Positions 52,167-60,693 are shown, counted from the stretch's first letter. The stretch: 64,000 nt of DNA from Candidatus Gastranaerophilales bacterium (GCA_944324365.1 CALUWA010000003.1:149034-213033); one strand, 5' to 3'. The notes: generated from the sequence alone by a model not told the origin. Numbers and translations: made by a program.

Positions 52167-52892
52167 TTAGAGTTTTAAGATTGCGCTATGACGGTTGCTC
52201 GTAGCGTTCTCTTTTCTGTATGAAAAGAATATATCGTTGTTGCAGCACGTACAATAAGGACAAATATCTATGTCTTTTACTCCGCATTCTTCCAGCTGTC
52301 TTGCGTTTATACTTTTCAAATCTACAAATATTTGTTCGTCTTTAATTTTATATAGCCCGTTAAAATCTTTGACTGTGGCTTTTAGTTGTTCATAAACTTC
52401 ATCTCCGACATTATAGCAGCAAATAGAAATTGCCGGCCCTATTACCGCTGTCATATCCTCAGGATTGCACGAAAAATCATTTACCATTTTTTGAACGGTT
52501 TTTGCTGAAATTTTTCCTGCGGTGCCGCGCCAGCCTGCATGTGATACGGCTCCGATATTTTTGTTGTTGTCATATATTATTACCGGCGTGCAGTCCGCAA
52601 AATTCAAAAATACAGCAAGACCTTTGTCTTTAATAATCAAGCCGTCTGTGTCCGGATAAAAACCTTTATCTTTTTGAGCTGTTTCTATATGAGAAGTATG
52701 GGTTTGGCAGGGTGAAATAAGTTTTTCAACTCCAAGATATTTACAAATAAGTTTCTTGTTTGAAGTTACAATACTTTCATATTCAGCATCTTTTGATTGT
52801 ATGCAGCAATCGCGAGTTGTAAAGAAATGCTCAGCTTTAAGAAGATCTGATTTTAATATTTTTTTGCCGTTGATTTCATCAAAATAGAACAT
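52167..52892 (-). CDS. pgeF: PgeF (YfiH/DUF152) purine-nucleoside phosphorylase-like enzyme
   Basis: A member of the multicopper-oxidase-like YfiH family, with known purine nucleoside phosphorylase and peptidoglycan-editing roles. CQTHTSHI, FADCTPVIIYD, AVSHAGWRGTAGKI, GPAISICCYNVG and the C-terminal SYRKENATSNRHSA are the family's zinc and substrate motifs. Length (241 aa) is normal. Its promoter places the -10 box 8 bases before the ATG, so a leaderless mRNA is predicted. Confidence 0.92.
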   Translation of the reverse strand: MFYFDEINGKKILKSDLLKAEHFFTTRDCCIQSKDAEYESIVTSNKKLICKYLGVEKLISPCQTHTSHIETAQKDKGFYPDTDGLIIKDKGLAVFLNFADCTPVIIYDNNKNIGAVSHAGWRGTAGKISAKTVQKMVNDFSCNPEDMTAVIGPAISICCYNVGDEVYEQLKATVKDFNGLYKIKDEQIFVDLKSINARQLEECGVKDIDICPYCTCCNNDIFFSYRKENATSNRHSAILKL

Positions 52893-52900
52893 AGCTTTAT

Positions 52901-52928
52901 ATTATAACAAAGATTGTAAAATTGTCTA
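52901..52928 (-). promoter_or_regulatory. pgeF promoter, leaderless arrangement
   Basis: On the minus strand TAGACA (52923-52928) and TATAAT (52901-52906) have a 16-bp spacer, and the pgeF ATG begins 8 bases after the -10. No ribosome site fits between. Confidence 0.7.
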
Positions 52929-52991
52929 ATACATTTAACGATAAATTCACGTAATAATCTAATGGCAATATTTAATTTTAAGGAGAGAATT

Positions 52992-53633
52992 ATGTCAAAC
53001 AAATTTAGAAAGTACATTGTGGAATTTATCGGCACATTTTTTCTGGTATTTGTAATTGGATGTGCCTCAACTGTCAGTAACACGGCATTTATAAACGCAA
53101 TTGCTATAGGATTTACGCTTATGATTATGGTTTATGCCGGCGGACAAATTTCCGGCGGGCATTACAATCCTGCTGTATCTGTTGCTGCTGTATGCAGAGG
53201 GGCAATGCCGTCTGAGCAGCTCACACCATATATTTTATCCCAGCTTGCAGGCGGAATTATTGCGGCATTTACTGTGAACTTTTTAGCCGACGGGCCGGCA
53301 TCACCTTCACCTTTAGGTTATTATCTGCCTGTTATGATAATCGGAGAGTTTTTGTTTACGTTTGCTTTATGTTATGTCGTTCTTCTGACCGCTACATCGG
53401 AAAAAGTTGCGGGTAATTCTTACTACGGCTTGGCTATAGGTTCTACCGTGACAGCCGGTGTCTGTGCTGTCGGCGGTACAATATGTATGGCTGCTTTTAA
53501 TCCCGCCGTAGCGTTAGCAGCAACAATTATGAGCGGCTGCTGTCTTAAAATTGCACTGGTCACAATTATTGTTAATATACTTGCGGGAATGTTTGCGGCT
53601 TGGGTATATAAATTAGTCAAAGAGCAGGTATAA
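52992..53633 (+). CDS. Aquaporin / MIP-family channel
   Basis: A six-helix channel with two Asn-Pro-Ala loops: SGGHYNPAVS and MAAFNPAVA. The N-terminus YIVEFIGTFFLVFVIGCA is typical. Length (213 aa) is short, as in water-selective aquaporins, and no glycerol genes are near, so water is the likely substrate. I chose the ATG at 52992 because AAGGAGAG stands 6 bases upstream; the ATG at 52962 has no site. The stop lies in a terminator hairpin. Confidence 0.9.
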   Translation: MSNKFRKYIVEFIGTFFLVFVIGCASTVSNTAFINAIAIGFTLMIMVYAGGQISGGHYNPAVSVAAVCRGAMPSEQLTPYILSQLAGGIIAAFTVNFLADGPASPSPLGYYLPVMIIGEFLFTFALCYVVLLTATSEKVAGNSYYGLAIGSTVTAGVCAVGGTICMAAFNPAVALAATIMSGCCLKIALVTIIVNILAGMFAAWVYKLVKEQV

Positions 53634-53645
53634 AACCTGCTCTTT
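53619..53645 (+). terminator. Terminator after the aquaporin gene
   Basis: An 11-bp stem AAAGAGCAGGT with ACCTGCTCTTT around a 5-base loop that contains part of the aquaporin stop codon. T-run is weak (TTTC), so efficiency is uncertain. Confidence 0.75.
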
Positions 53646-53680
53646 CAAAATATACTATTAAATTGTTTTTTCATGAATGT

Positions 53681-53869
53681 TTACTTTTTTACATCGTCCT
53701 TGATTACAATAAGATTGTTCATAATCTTCATTGCACAGGTCGGAAGAACAACATGTTCAAGCCCGTCAGCAATACTGATAATTTTGCCGGCTCCCAGAAT
53801 TACATCTTCTCCTTTGTACATGAATTTGTAATCATCTTTTCTGTCTGAACGAATTGTAACTTTGTCCAT
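53681..53869 (-). CDS. Small conserved-looking protein
   Basis: A 62-residue acidic/basic protein of unknown function that begins MDKVTIRSDRKDDYKFMYKG. Alternating hydrophobics suggest an all-beta small domain (VTIRS, YKFMYKG, VILGAGKII). A site AAAGGGA precedes the ATG by 6 bases, and it lies 33 bases after the nucleotidyltransferase-like gene, so it is probably the last gene of the hisS operon. I keep it because of the ribosome site and codon use, not by recognition. Confidence 0.6.
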   Translation of the reverse strand: MDKVTIRSDRKDDYKFMYKGEDVILGAGKIISIADGLEHVVLPTCAMKIMNNLIVIKDDVKK

Positions 53870-53902
53870 TTTTTCCCTTTCTTTTTTAATAATATATATA
53901 AT

Positions 53903-54238
53903 CTACATTCTTTTTGTAATACCCAGCGGGTTATAAAAAATCCCTTCGTTTATAACCTCATCGTATAAGTCTTTATCGTTTTTAAATTCTTCTTCCGTAT
54001 AAGGATATAAATCAATACTTACTTCCAGGTCGGTTTCAATTTTTCCGACAATCGGCCAGATACCGCTGCGTTTTTCCTTATCCTGAGCATCAAACAACGC
54101 AACAATTTCGATATCTTCATCTTCGTGCTCCTGACCGTCAAGATAAGCCCCGAACAGATATAACCCTTTGTAATCGTCATATTTTTTTCTAAATGCTGCC
54201 GACAGAAGCTTTATAACTTCATGCACTTTTGTAGACAT
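53903..54238 (-). CDS. Degenerate nucleotidyltransferase-fold protein
   Basis: A 111-residue protein resembling the MNT/KNTase-like nucleotidyltransferase fold: LYLFGAYLDGQEHEDEDIEI stands where family members have GSxxxG-x8-SDxD. The Ser of GS is Ala and the first Asp of the metal pair is Glu, although an acidic D-E-D-I-E run follows, so activity is doubtful. Such domains often form antitoxins with HEPN partners, but no HEPN-like gene is adjacent. It follows hisS by 10 bases. Confidence 0.65.
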   Translation of the reverse strand: MSTKVHEVIKLLSAAFRKKYDDYKGLYLFGAYLDGQEHEDEDIEIVALFDAQDKEKRSGIWPIVGKIETDLEVSIDLYPYTEEEFKNDKDLYDEVINEGIFYNPLGITKRM

Positions 54239-54248
54239 TTTAAACCCC

Positions 54249-55484
54249 TTATATTAACGCCGCAACTTCATTTGTTTTAACCGTTTTTTGTTCCGATGTT
54301 TCTAAATTTTTCACAGAGACTGTATTATTATTTATTTCATCTTCGCCCAGAATAAGGGCAAATTTGGCTGTTTTCGCAGCTTTTTCCAATTGTTTCATAA
54401 ATTTTTTATTTGCAAGATCAATTTCAACTGTTTTTCCGGCATTGCGAAGTTCTTTTGCAAGTGCAAAAGCTTCCGCCAAATTATTTGAAACAATATATGC
54501 ATCAAGTTTTTCCTGAGAAACCGACGGGAGTAGAGAATTTAACCGTTCCATACCCATAGCCCAGCCGACAGCAGGCGTATCTTCCCCGCCCAGATTTTTA
54601 ACAAGGCTGTCATACCTTCCGCCTCCGCATACTGCATTTTGAGAACCAAGATTGTTGGATTTAATCTCAAAGACAGTGCGGTTGTAATAATCCAGGCCGC
54701 GTACTAAAAGTTTATTTTCTGCATATTTAACATTCATTTTATCCAGATATGATTTTAATTCGCTGTAATGTTGTGCACATTCTTCGCATATAAAATCGGA
54801 TTCTATAACTGCTTTGATTTCCGGTTTTTCAAAAATCTCTTTACACGTTTCGACTTTGCAATCCAAAAGCCGCAGCGGATTTTTTTCATATCTGTTTTTA
54901 CAATCGTCGCATAAGTTGTCAAATTCAGGTTTCAAAACCTCTTTAATTCTCTTTTTATACGCTTCGCGGCATTCAGGACAGCCGAGAGAATTTATTTCTA
55001 CCAGCAAATCATTAAGTCCAAGTGCATTTAGATAATCTACAGCCAGTAAAATAACTTCAGCATCAGCTGCCGGCTGCTTAACCCCGAACATTTCCACGCC
55101 TACCTGGTGAAATTGTCTTTGTCTGCCAGCTTGCGGACGTTCATATCTGAACATCGGACCGTGATACCATAATTTTACCGGAGCAGAAAGCCTTGCCATT
55201 CCGTTTTCAATAAATGAGCGAACAACTCCGGCTGTATTTTCCGGACGAAGCGTTAATGAACGGTCGCTTTTTTCGAAGGTATACATTTCTTTATTAACAA
55301 TATCAGTGGTATCTCCGACACCTCTGGCAAACAACTCGGTTGCCTCAAAAATCGGGGTTCTGATTTCCTTATATCCGTATTTGCTGAATACATCAAGTGC
55401 AGTTTGTTCCAGCTTGTGCCATGAGCCGATATCCTGCGGCAGTATGTCTTTGGTACCCTTTATTACGTTAATAATTTTACCCAT
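54249..55484 (-). CDS. hisS: Histidyl-tRNA synthetase
   Basis: Class-II histidyl-tRNA synthetase charging tRNA-His. Motif 1 region (KYGYKEIRTPIFE), LRPENTAGVVRSF, motif 2 FRYERPQAGRQRQFHQVGVE, LVRGLDYYNRTVFE, GGGRYD, motif 3 AVGWAMGMERL, and the anticodon-binding C-terminal domain are present. The ATG at 55484 gives MGKIINVIKGTKDILP, the usual family N-terminus; a longer frame starting at 55583 is rejected because it would run through the promoter and into yihY. There is no ribosome site, and the -10 box ends 6 bases before the ATG. It heads a three-gene operon. Confidence 0.96.
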   Translation of the reverse strand: MGKIINVIKGTKDILPQDIGSWHKLEQTALDVFSKYGYKEIRTPIFEATELFARGVGDTTDIVNKEMYTFEKSDRSLTLRPENTAGVVRSFIENGMARLSAPVKLWYHGPMFRYERPQAGRQRQFHQVGVEMFGVKQPAADAEVILLAVDYLNALGLNDLLVEINSLGCPECREAYKKRIKEVLKPEFDNLCDDCKNRYEKNPLRLLDCKVETCKEIFEKPEIKAVIESDFICEECAQHYSELKSYLDKMNVKYAENKLLVRGLDYYNRTVFEIKSNNLGSQNAVCGGGRYDSLVKNLGGEDTPAVGWAMGMERLNSLLPSVSQEKLDAYIVSNNLAEAFALAKELRNAGKTVEIDLANKKFMKQLEKAAKTAKFALILGEDEINNNTVSVKNLETSEQKTVKTNEVAALI

Positions 55485-55490
55485 AGAGTC

Positions 55491-55519
55491 ATTATAGCCA
55501 TTCAGTTTTGAATTGTCAA
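55491..55519 (-). promoter_or_regulatory. Consensus hisS promoter, leaderless arrangement
   Basis: On the minus strand TTGACA (55514-55519), exactly 17 bp, TATAAT (55491-55496): a perfect consensus promoter. Six bases (GACTCT) separate the -10 from the ATG, so the first transcribed base should be in or next to the start codon. The -35 lies 8 bases beyond the yihY stop codon. Confidence 0.88.
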
Positions 55520-55527
55520 ACGAAAAT

Positions 55528-56430
55528 TTAATTTCCGGATTTAAGAGCATCAAAATCGCTTTGAATTTCACGGGCTTTTTCATTTAATTTGTTATAGACT
55601 TGAGAATTAATTTCTCCGCCGATAAGAATTAAAATAGAGGTATAATAAAGCCAAACCATCAGAACCGCAAATGCACCGATTGTTCCGTATACCATATTAT
55701 ATGTTTTTAAATTGTTTACGTATATAGAAAATCCCCATGAAGCGACGAGCCAGAAGATTACAAAGAAAAACGAGCCCGGAATTGCGCTTTTACGTTTAAA
55801 CCGTTCATTCCCTCTCAAGTCCGGCAGGATATAATAACTTAAAAATGCCATTAAAAACAGTGCTGCAAATGCAATCGGCCAGCGCAGCGTAAGCAAAACT
55901 ATTGCAATAATTTTCGATATAAACATATGCTTTACAAGGAAGCCTATAATAATTTTACCGAAAATAATAAGGTTAATTGATAGAAATAAAACCATTACAT
56001 CGACAAATACCATTAGCAGGGATAATATTCTTGTGTAAATAAGACTTCTTGTTTCTTTAACCTTATACGCGCGGTTAAGTCCTTTTAATACGACAGCCAT
56101 GCCGTTCATCGAAAGAAACAGTGTCGCAATAAAACCGGCAATAGCCATAATTCCGCCCTGCGAAAATATCATAACTTCGGATAAAACAGTTATAATCAAA
56201 TTCATTGCCTGATCCGGCATGAAATTAGCCAGAAAAATTATTATCGGATCCATTAACGACTGGTTTCCCATCCAGCCGAAAACCGCCATTAAGAATAACA
56301 TAAATGGGAATATCCCTATAACGAGCATAAAACCCATTTCTGCCGCCATGCCAAAAAAATCATTTTCTATCACGGATGAAATAAGTTTTTTCAAAGGTTC
56401 TATATACTTGTGTTCAGCCTTTATTCTCAT
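55528..56430 (-). CDS. YihY/BrkB-family inner-membrane protein
   Basis: A 300-residue protein with six membrane helices of the YihY (virulence-factor BrkB-like) family. AEMGFMLVIGIFPFMLFL, SMNGMAVVLKGLNRAYKV, YYILPDLR and VYGTIGAFAVLMVWLYYT are the family's conserved parts. Function in bacteria is not firmly known. It overlaps the upstream nrnA gene by 4 bases (ATGA type) and so is translationally coupled to it. Confidence 0.9.
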   Translation of the reverse strand: MRIKAEHKYIEPLKKLISSVIENDFFGMAAEMGFMLVIGIFPFMLFLMAVFGWMGNQSLMDPIIIFLANFMPDQAMNLIITVLSEVMIFSQGGIMAIAGFIATLFLSMNGMAVVLKGLNRAYKVKETRSLIYTRILSLLMVFVDVMVLFLSINLIIFGKIIIGFLVKHMFISKIIAIVLLTLRWPIAFAALFLMAFLSYYILPDLRGNERFKRKSAIPGSFFFVIFWLVASWGFSIYVNNLKTYNMVYGTIGAFAVLMVWLYYTSILILIGGEINSQVYNKLNEKAREIQSDFDALKSGN

Positions 56431-57392
56431 AACTTCAAATTCTTAACTTCTTCAAGTATTTTTCCTGCTGCTTCTTTTACACCGGATTTTATTACGCACC
56501 CGGCAGCAAGTTTATGTCCGCCGCCTCCGAATTTAGTACAAATTTTTGAAATATCAACTTGTTCACTTCGCATTGATACTTTGGATGTAGTATTAGAAAT
56601 TTGTTTTACCAAAAATGCAACTTCAACAGATTTGATTGCACGGAGTTTTTCTGTAAGTCCTTCTGTGCAGTCCTCTGCAACATTAAAACGTTCCATATCT
56701 TTTTTAAATACTGTAATATACGAAATTTTATTATCATCTGAAAATACTGCATTGTTTAGGCAATATGCCTGAAATAATACATGTTCTTTTGTATTTGACT
56801 CATAGCAGTATTTGTAAATATCGGACGGAATAACTCCGATATCAACAAGATTTCCTGCGATTTTTAGAGCTGCTGCGGTTGTATTATTGTACTTAAATGC
56901 GCCTGTATCTGTTAATATAGAAGTATATAAACATTCTGCGGTCTTTTGCGAGATTTTCCAGTTCATTTTGGACATCAGAGAATATAAAACTTCTCCGGCA
57001 GAACTTGCTTCTGGCGATACAAAATTATATTCCCCGTATTTTTCGTTTGTAAGGTGATGGTCAATATTCACGGTATGTTTTGCTTTTTGGAAAAGTACCG
57101 CCGATTCAAACATTCTGTCTGCGGATGCTACATCAACATTTATTGCAAGGTCATATTCTCTTGATTTGTCAAAATCGTTGATATGCTTTGCCTCTGAGAT
57201 ATACGGCAAAAATTTAAAAATTTCGGGACACTTTGACATCAAAAGCATATCTGCTTTTTTTCTGAAATTGTCTTTTATTGCGGAATATAAACCGCACATA
57301 CTGCCAAGAGTATCGCCATCAGGGTTTATATGAGAAATTATTAGTATATTTTTAGATGATTTTATGATATTATGTAATTGTATCCAATCCAT
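56427..57392 (-). CDS. nrnA: NrnA-type DHH oligoribonuclease/pAp phosphatase
   Basis: A DHH-DHHA1 phosphoesterase that degrades nano-RNA and 3',5'-pAp. SHINPDGDTLGS, the Asp of NVDVASADR, DHHLTN and TDTGAFKY hold the manganese ligands, and FGGGGHKLAAGC is the DHHA1 substrate motif. Length (321 aa) is normal. A TAGAAT hexamer 6 bases upstream of the ATG, with TTGCTT 16 bp before it, is a probable leaderless promoter. Confidence 0.92.
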   Translation of the reverse strand: MDWIQLHNIIKSSKNILIISHINPDGDTLGSMCGLYSAIKDNFRKKADMLLMSKCPEIFKFLPYISEAKHINDFDKSREYDLAINVDVASADRMFESAVLFQKAKHTVNIDHHLTNEKYGEYNFVSPEASSAGEVLYSLMSKMNWKISQKTAECLYTSILTDTGAFKYNNTTAAALKIAGNLVDIGVIPSDIYKYCYESNTKEHVLFQAYCLNNAVFSDDNKISYITVFKKDMERFNVAEDCTEGLTEKLRAIKSVEVAFLVKQISNTTSKVSMRSEQVDISKICTKFGGGGHKLAAGCVIKSGVKEAAGKILEEVKNLKL

Positions 57393-57398
57393 TTCTTT

Positions 57399-57426
57399 AT
57401 TCTATCATAAAATCACGGGGAAGCAA
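57399..57426 (-). promoter_or_regulatory. Probable nrnA promoter, leaderless arrangement
   Basis: On the minus strand TTGCTT, a 16-bp spacer and TAGAAT (57399-57404), then six bases to the ATG. The -35 matches consensus at three positions only, so this is weaker than the hisS and lysR cases. Confidence 0.45.
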
Positions 57427-57428
57427 AT

Positions 57429-57755
57429 TTGAAAAAAATATTATACACAGATTTTGTATCTACTGAAGAGTTAATGGCTGAACTTTTAGAGCAAAAAGAA
57501 TTTAAAAAAGCAATGACCCGTTCGAATTTGTATAAATTTTGGGGTAAAGTGGCAGGAGCAAAATTTGCCGGTAAATCAAAGCCGTATTCAATGATGAGCG
57601 GCGGAGTTATGGTTATTGCCTGCGAATCCCCGACTGTTGCGCAGGAGCTTATGCTGAAAAAAACGCAGCTTCTGATAAGGTTTAAACCTTACCTTGAATC
57701 CTTAAAAATGAATGTAAAAGATTTAAGATTTGATACTAAAAAATGGCAGCCGTGA
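57429..57755 (+). CDS. DUF721/DciA-like protein
   Basis: A 108-residue DUF721 protein; family members include DciA, the helicase loader used by bacteria without DnaC. FWGKVAGAKFAGKSKPYSMM, GGVMVIACESPTVAQELMLK and KTQLLIRFKPYL match the conserved pattern W-x-x-V-x-G...S-x-P...L-x-V...S...ELx4K. The start is TTG with GGGGAAG 5 bases upstream. It is short for DciA and contains only the core domain. Divergent from nrnA with only 36 bases between. Confidence 0.8.
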   Translation: MKKILYTDFVSTEELMAELLEQKEFKKAMTRSNLYKFWGKVAGAKFAGKSKPYSMMSGGVMVIACESPTVAQELMLKKTQLLIRFKPYLESLKMNVKDLRFDTKKWQP

Positions 57756-57780
57756 TTTTACATAGCCGGGAGGCGTAAAA

Positions 57781-58128
57781 ATGTATGATGATATTTTTGC
57801 AAGATTAGCAAAATCGGATTTTAGAAGCAAGTTTAAACTTAAAGAAAAAGAATTCAAATATATTGAAGAAAAAGGACTGGATGTAATTCGTTCCCATGCG
57901 GCGGATTTTATTGCCAAAAGAATTGCTCCGGCATATATAAAAAATGATGGCAAGCAAACTCCTATGAAAGGACATCCGGTATTTATTGCGCAGCACGCAA
58001 CGGCGACTTGCTGCCGCGGCTGTATAAATAAATGGCACCATTTCCCAAAAGGTGTCGATTTATCTCAAAGCCAGCAGGAATACCTTGTGAATATCATAAT
58101 GGAGTGGATATCAAGGCAGCTAAAATAA
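57781..58128 (+). CDS. DUF4186 protein
   Basis: A 115-residue protein of the DUF4186 family, recognised by GHPVFIAQHATATCCRGC and the following KWHHFPKG. The conserved His and Cys residues suggest a metal site, but no function is known. It follows the DUF721 gene by 25 bases with site GGGAGGCG before the ATG, and precedes pgi. Confidence 0.85.
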   Translation: MYDDIFARLAKSDFRSKFKLKEKEFKYIEEKGLDVIRSHAADFIAKRIAPAYIKNDGKQTPMKGHPVFIAQHATATCCRGCINKWHHFPKGVDLSQSQQEYLVNIIMEWISRQLK

Positions 58129-58188
58129 TTTTTTATTTTTATATTACAATGAAGGTATAGAGGATTATTAAAAAGAAGGAGAAATATA

Positions 58189-59487
58189 ATGTTAACAAAA
58201 AATTCAGCTGTAAAAACAAGTTTTTCAGGTGTTGATTTCTCGAAATATGCTTCAAAAACATCTGACTTTGTAAAAGAATTGGCTTCTCGTGCCAATAAAA
58301 AAGGACATTTCCTTAATTGGGTAAATCTACCGTCAGAACAGTTAAAAAGAGTCGACGAGCTTTACTCAATGGTTGAAACGTTTAAAAAACAGACCGGAAA
58401 TAAAAAACTCAGCGTTATGGGTATCGGCGGTTCTAAGCATACTGTTGAACATATGCTTGGAATTAACGGCTTAAACATTTGCCACGATGTTGTAGATTTT
58501 TATTCTGATGTTGATTCAATAAGTCTGAACAGATTTTTGGCAAGACTTGGTGATATTACATCTTCAAACTTTATGATTGCTTCTAAATCCGGTTCTACTT
58601 TTGAAACAAAAGACGGTTTTTTGAGAGTTCAGCAAATGCTTATTGATGCTTATATTGCAAAAGGTCAGTCACAAGAAGAAGCTGAAAAATCTGCAGCAAA
58701 ACATTTCATTGCAGTAACTGATGCAAACAGCGAAAAAAGTGAATTAAGAAGAACTTCAATTGCAAACGGCTGGCTCGGCGATTTGTTTATCCATGATGAT
58801 GTAGGCGGAAGATTTTCTGCATTTGATGATCATGCGTTGTTTACCTTAATTTGGGCCGGCATGAAAAAAGAAGATATGATTAAAATGTTAAATTCCGCTC
58901 AGGAAATTTCCGAACTTGCTTTATCTGATGATCTGGAATTGAATGACGCATTAAAAGAAGCAATATTCTGGGCTGATGCAAAATTAAACGGTATTGAAGC
59001 TTCCGTACATCAATATATGGGATCTATGTTTGAAAATACCGTTTACTGGCATGCACAAATGCAAAATGAATCTGTGAAAGATACTTTAAAACAGGTTGCT
59101 AAAGTTCCGGATGCAATGCATCACAGTGCAGAAGCTCACTTTAACCCTGCAAACAAACTCGTATTTGCTTTGACTGTTCCTGTAGATAAAGGAGTTTGCT
59201 CTGAAAATGCGGATGCTTATATCGGAGCGTTAACAAAATCTTATGAAGTTACAGGCGCATTCTTTAGAGAAGATGTCGAAACTGGTGATATGGGACTTAC
59301 TCCGGAAGCTGCCGGTGCTATTTCTATGATTAGAGCATACGCAACCGTTTACCAGGAAATTGTTCAATGTGTAATGACCGGTAAAGCTTTACCGGAAGTT
59401 TTGGACAGTGTTCTGCAGCCGCATGTTGAATTCTACAAAAAGAATCTCAAAGGCGGAGTTGTTGTTCCGGGCAGAATTTCTAAATAG
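58189..59487 (+). CDS. pgi: Glucose-6-phosphate isomerase
   Basis: Glycolytic isomerase interconverting glucose-6-phosphate and fructose-6-phosphate. VMGIGGSKHTVEHML, SKSGSTFETKDGFL, GDLFIHDDVGGRFSAFDDHA and DAMHHSAEAHFNP are the sugar-phosphate and active-site segments. Length (432 aa) is that of compact bacterial Pgi. The N-terminal 20 residues, MLTKNSAVKTSFSGVDF, carry the same Ser-Phe-Ser-Gly pattern as several lineage proteins here. Site AAGGAGAA precedes the ATG, and a strong terminator follows. Confidence 0.93.
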   Translation: MLTKNSAVKTSFSGVDFSKYASKTSDFVKELASRANKKGHFLNWVNLPSEQLKRVDELYSMVETFKKQTGNKKLSVMGIGGSKHTVEHMLGINGLNICHDVVDFYSDVDSISLNRFLARLGDITSSNFMIASKSGSTFETKDGFLRVQQMLIDAYIAKGQSQEEAEKSAAKHFIAVTDANSEKSELRRTSIANGWLGDLFIHDDVGGRFSAFDDHALFTLIWAGMKKEDMIKMLNSAQEISELALSDDLELNDALKEAIFWADAKLNGIEASVHQYMGSMFENTVYWHAQMQNESVKDTLKQVAKVPDAMHHSAEAHFNPANKLVFALTVPVDKGVCSENADAYIGALTKSYEVTGAFFREDVETGDMGLTPEAAGAISMIRAYATVYQEIVQCVMTGKALPEVLDSVLQPHVEFYKKNLKGGVVVPGRISK

Positions 59488-59505
59488 CTTACATGTTTAT
59501 TAATA

Positions 59506-59538
59506 AAGAAAACGGACTTTTTTAAAGTCCGTTTTCTT
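59506..59538. terminator. Bidirectional terminator after pgi
   Basis: A perfect 15-bp stem (AAGAAAACGGACTTT and its complement) with a 3-base loop between the convergent pgi and 59549 genes. Confidence 0.92.
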
Positions 59539-59548
59539 ATTGTTATCA

Positions 59549-60589
59549 TTATTCTTTGTAACGTCCCATAGTAAGTATGAGGTTTGTATCACCGTCAATT
59601 AATAGTGGTTGCTCAGGAAGTGATTTGTCTGCGACCGGGGCAAAACAATAATGTCCTTCTGCATCTTCTACTGCTTTGCCGGAGTAATATTCTATTTTTA
59701 TACCTTTTTCTTCTAATGTTTGTTTTAGATGCTTGTTTATACCGTTTAATAAACGTTTGCATTCTGCAATAATTCCATCCTCTGGAACTTTATCGAGCTT
59801 GAATTCCGGTTGAAATCCAATTTCTCTTAGTTTTTTCCATTCTTCCAAATGAAATATGGAATCTACTACTTCACACATTTTTATTCCCGGCAGGCTGGTT
59901 TGTGACTTTAATGCAGCTATTTGTTTTTCTGAATGTTCAATAGCTTTGCTAATGTTTTCCGTTTCTGTACCTATACTATGTAACATTGTTTCTTTACCCA
60001 TTGAAGGTAAAGCTTCTTTCATTTTTAATTCTCCTGATGGAAATTTTAAAGTAAATACATTGTTAATAGCATTCATATAGGAGTAGACAATTCTTTTAAT
60101 ATCTTGAGGAGTCAGCTCTTCCATATTATTTAAATATCCTAATATTTTGGAAATAAAAGGGGCTGTTTCCGTTCCTACAGAAAGTCTTTTTTTGTTGAAT
60201 TTGTCTAATGATACAAATTCACATTCTTTTGCCCAGAGCGTTTCTTGCAATTCTGTAATTTTGTCTGCGGTATTGCCCGCAGTTTCTAGCGGCTTTGCAC
60301 CTGCTTGAGCGGAAGTTTCTACGGCAGCATCTCCGGCTTTTTGGGGTTTATTACCACGCATAAATATTGCTTTTAAGTGTTTTCCTTTTGCAAAAATCAG
60401 ATCTCCAAGGATAGCTATACCTAAAGCCATAAGACTACCTATACCTATTTTTGCTCCGGTAGACAAAGATTTTTTCTCAAAACTGTCGGGCTTATCTGGC
60501 TGTGCCTTGAATGAAGGCGTACTGTTTCTATTGACGTTGCTATAAGGATATTTTGTAATGGTTGAGAATGAATTTATTTTTTCTACCAT
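59549..60589 (-). CDS. Membrane protein with PSFKA N-terminal motif
   Basis: Unknown function. From the ATG at 60589 the protein is 346 residues: MVEKINSF, then NRNSTPSFKAQPDKPDS (the Ser-Phe-x-Ala motif), one glycine-containing membrane segment (about residues 45-66, IGIGSLMALGIAILGDLIF), an Ala/Gly-rich linker, and a helical soluble domain with Lys/Glu-rich segments. The longer frame to 60823 is not used because it would overlap the divergent gene and its promoter region. The ribosome site (AAAAGG) is far (13 bases). Confidence 0.65.
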   Translation of the reverse strand: MVEKINSFSTITKYPYSNVNRNSTPSFKAQPDKPDSFEKKSLSTGAKIGIGSLMALGIAILGDLIFAKGKHLKAIFMRGNKPQKAGDAAVETSAQAGAKPLETAGNTADKITELQETLWAKECEFVSLDKFNKKRLSVGTETAPFISKILGYLNNMEELTPQDIKRIVYSYMNAINNVFTLKFPSGELKMKEALPSMGKETMLHSIGTETENISKAIEHSEKQIAALKSQTSLPGIKMCEVVDSIFHLEEWKKLREIGFQPEFKLDKVPEDGIIAECKRLLNGINKHLKQTLEEKGIKIEYYSGKAVEDAEGHYCFAPVADKSLPEQPLLIDGDTNLILTMGRYKE

Positions 60590-60664
60590 ATTTACACATA
60601 AACCTTTTCTAATATATAAAAACACAAAATTGCTGTTATTTGCGAGATTGTTGCTAAATATTAA

Positions 60665-60693
60665 GTTGACATCCTTATTTAGACATAGTAATC
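60665..60693 (+). promoter_or_regulatory. Candidate promoter for the DUF4145-like gene
   Basis: TTGACA (60665-60670), 17 bp, then TAATCT (60688-60693). The -35 is perfect, the -10 weak. The start codon lies 26 bases past the -10. Confidence 0.45.

Noticed and set aside
55485..55583. 33-codon N-terminal extension of hisS
   Set aside because: It would include the consensus promoter and part of yihY, and is absent from the family; the N-terminus MGKIINVIKGTKDILP fits without it.
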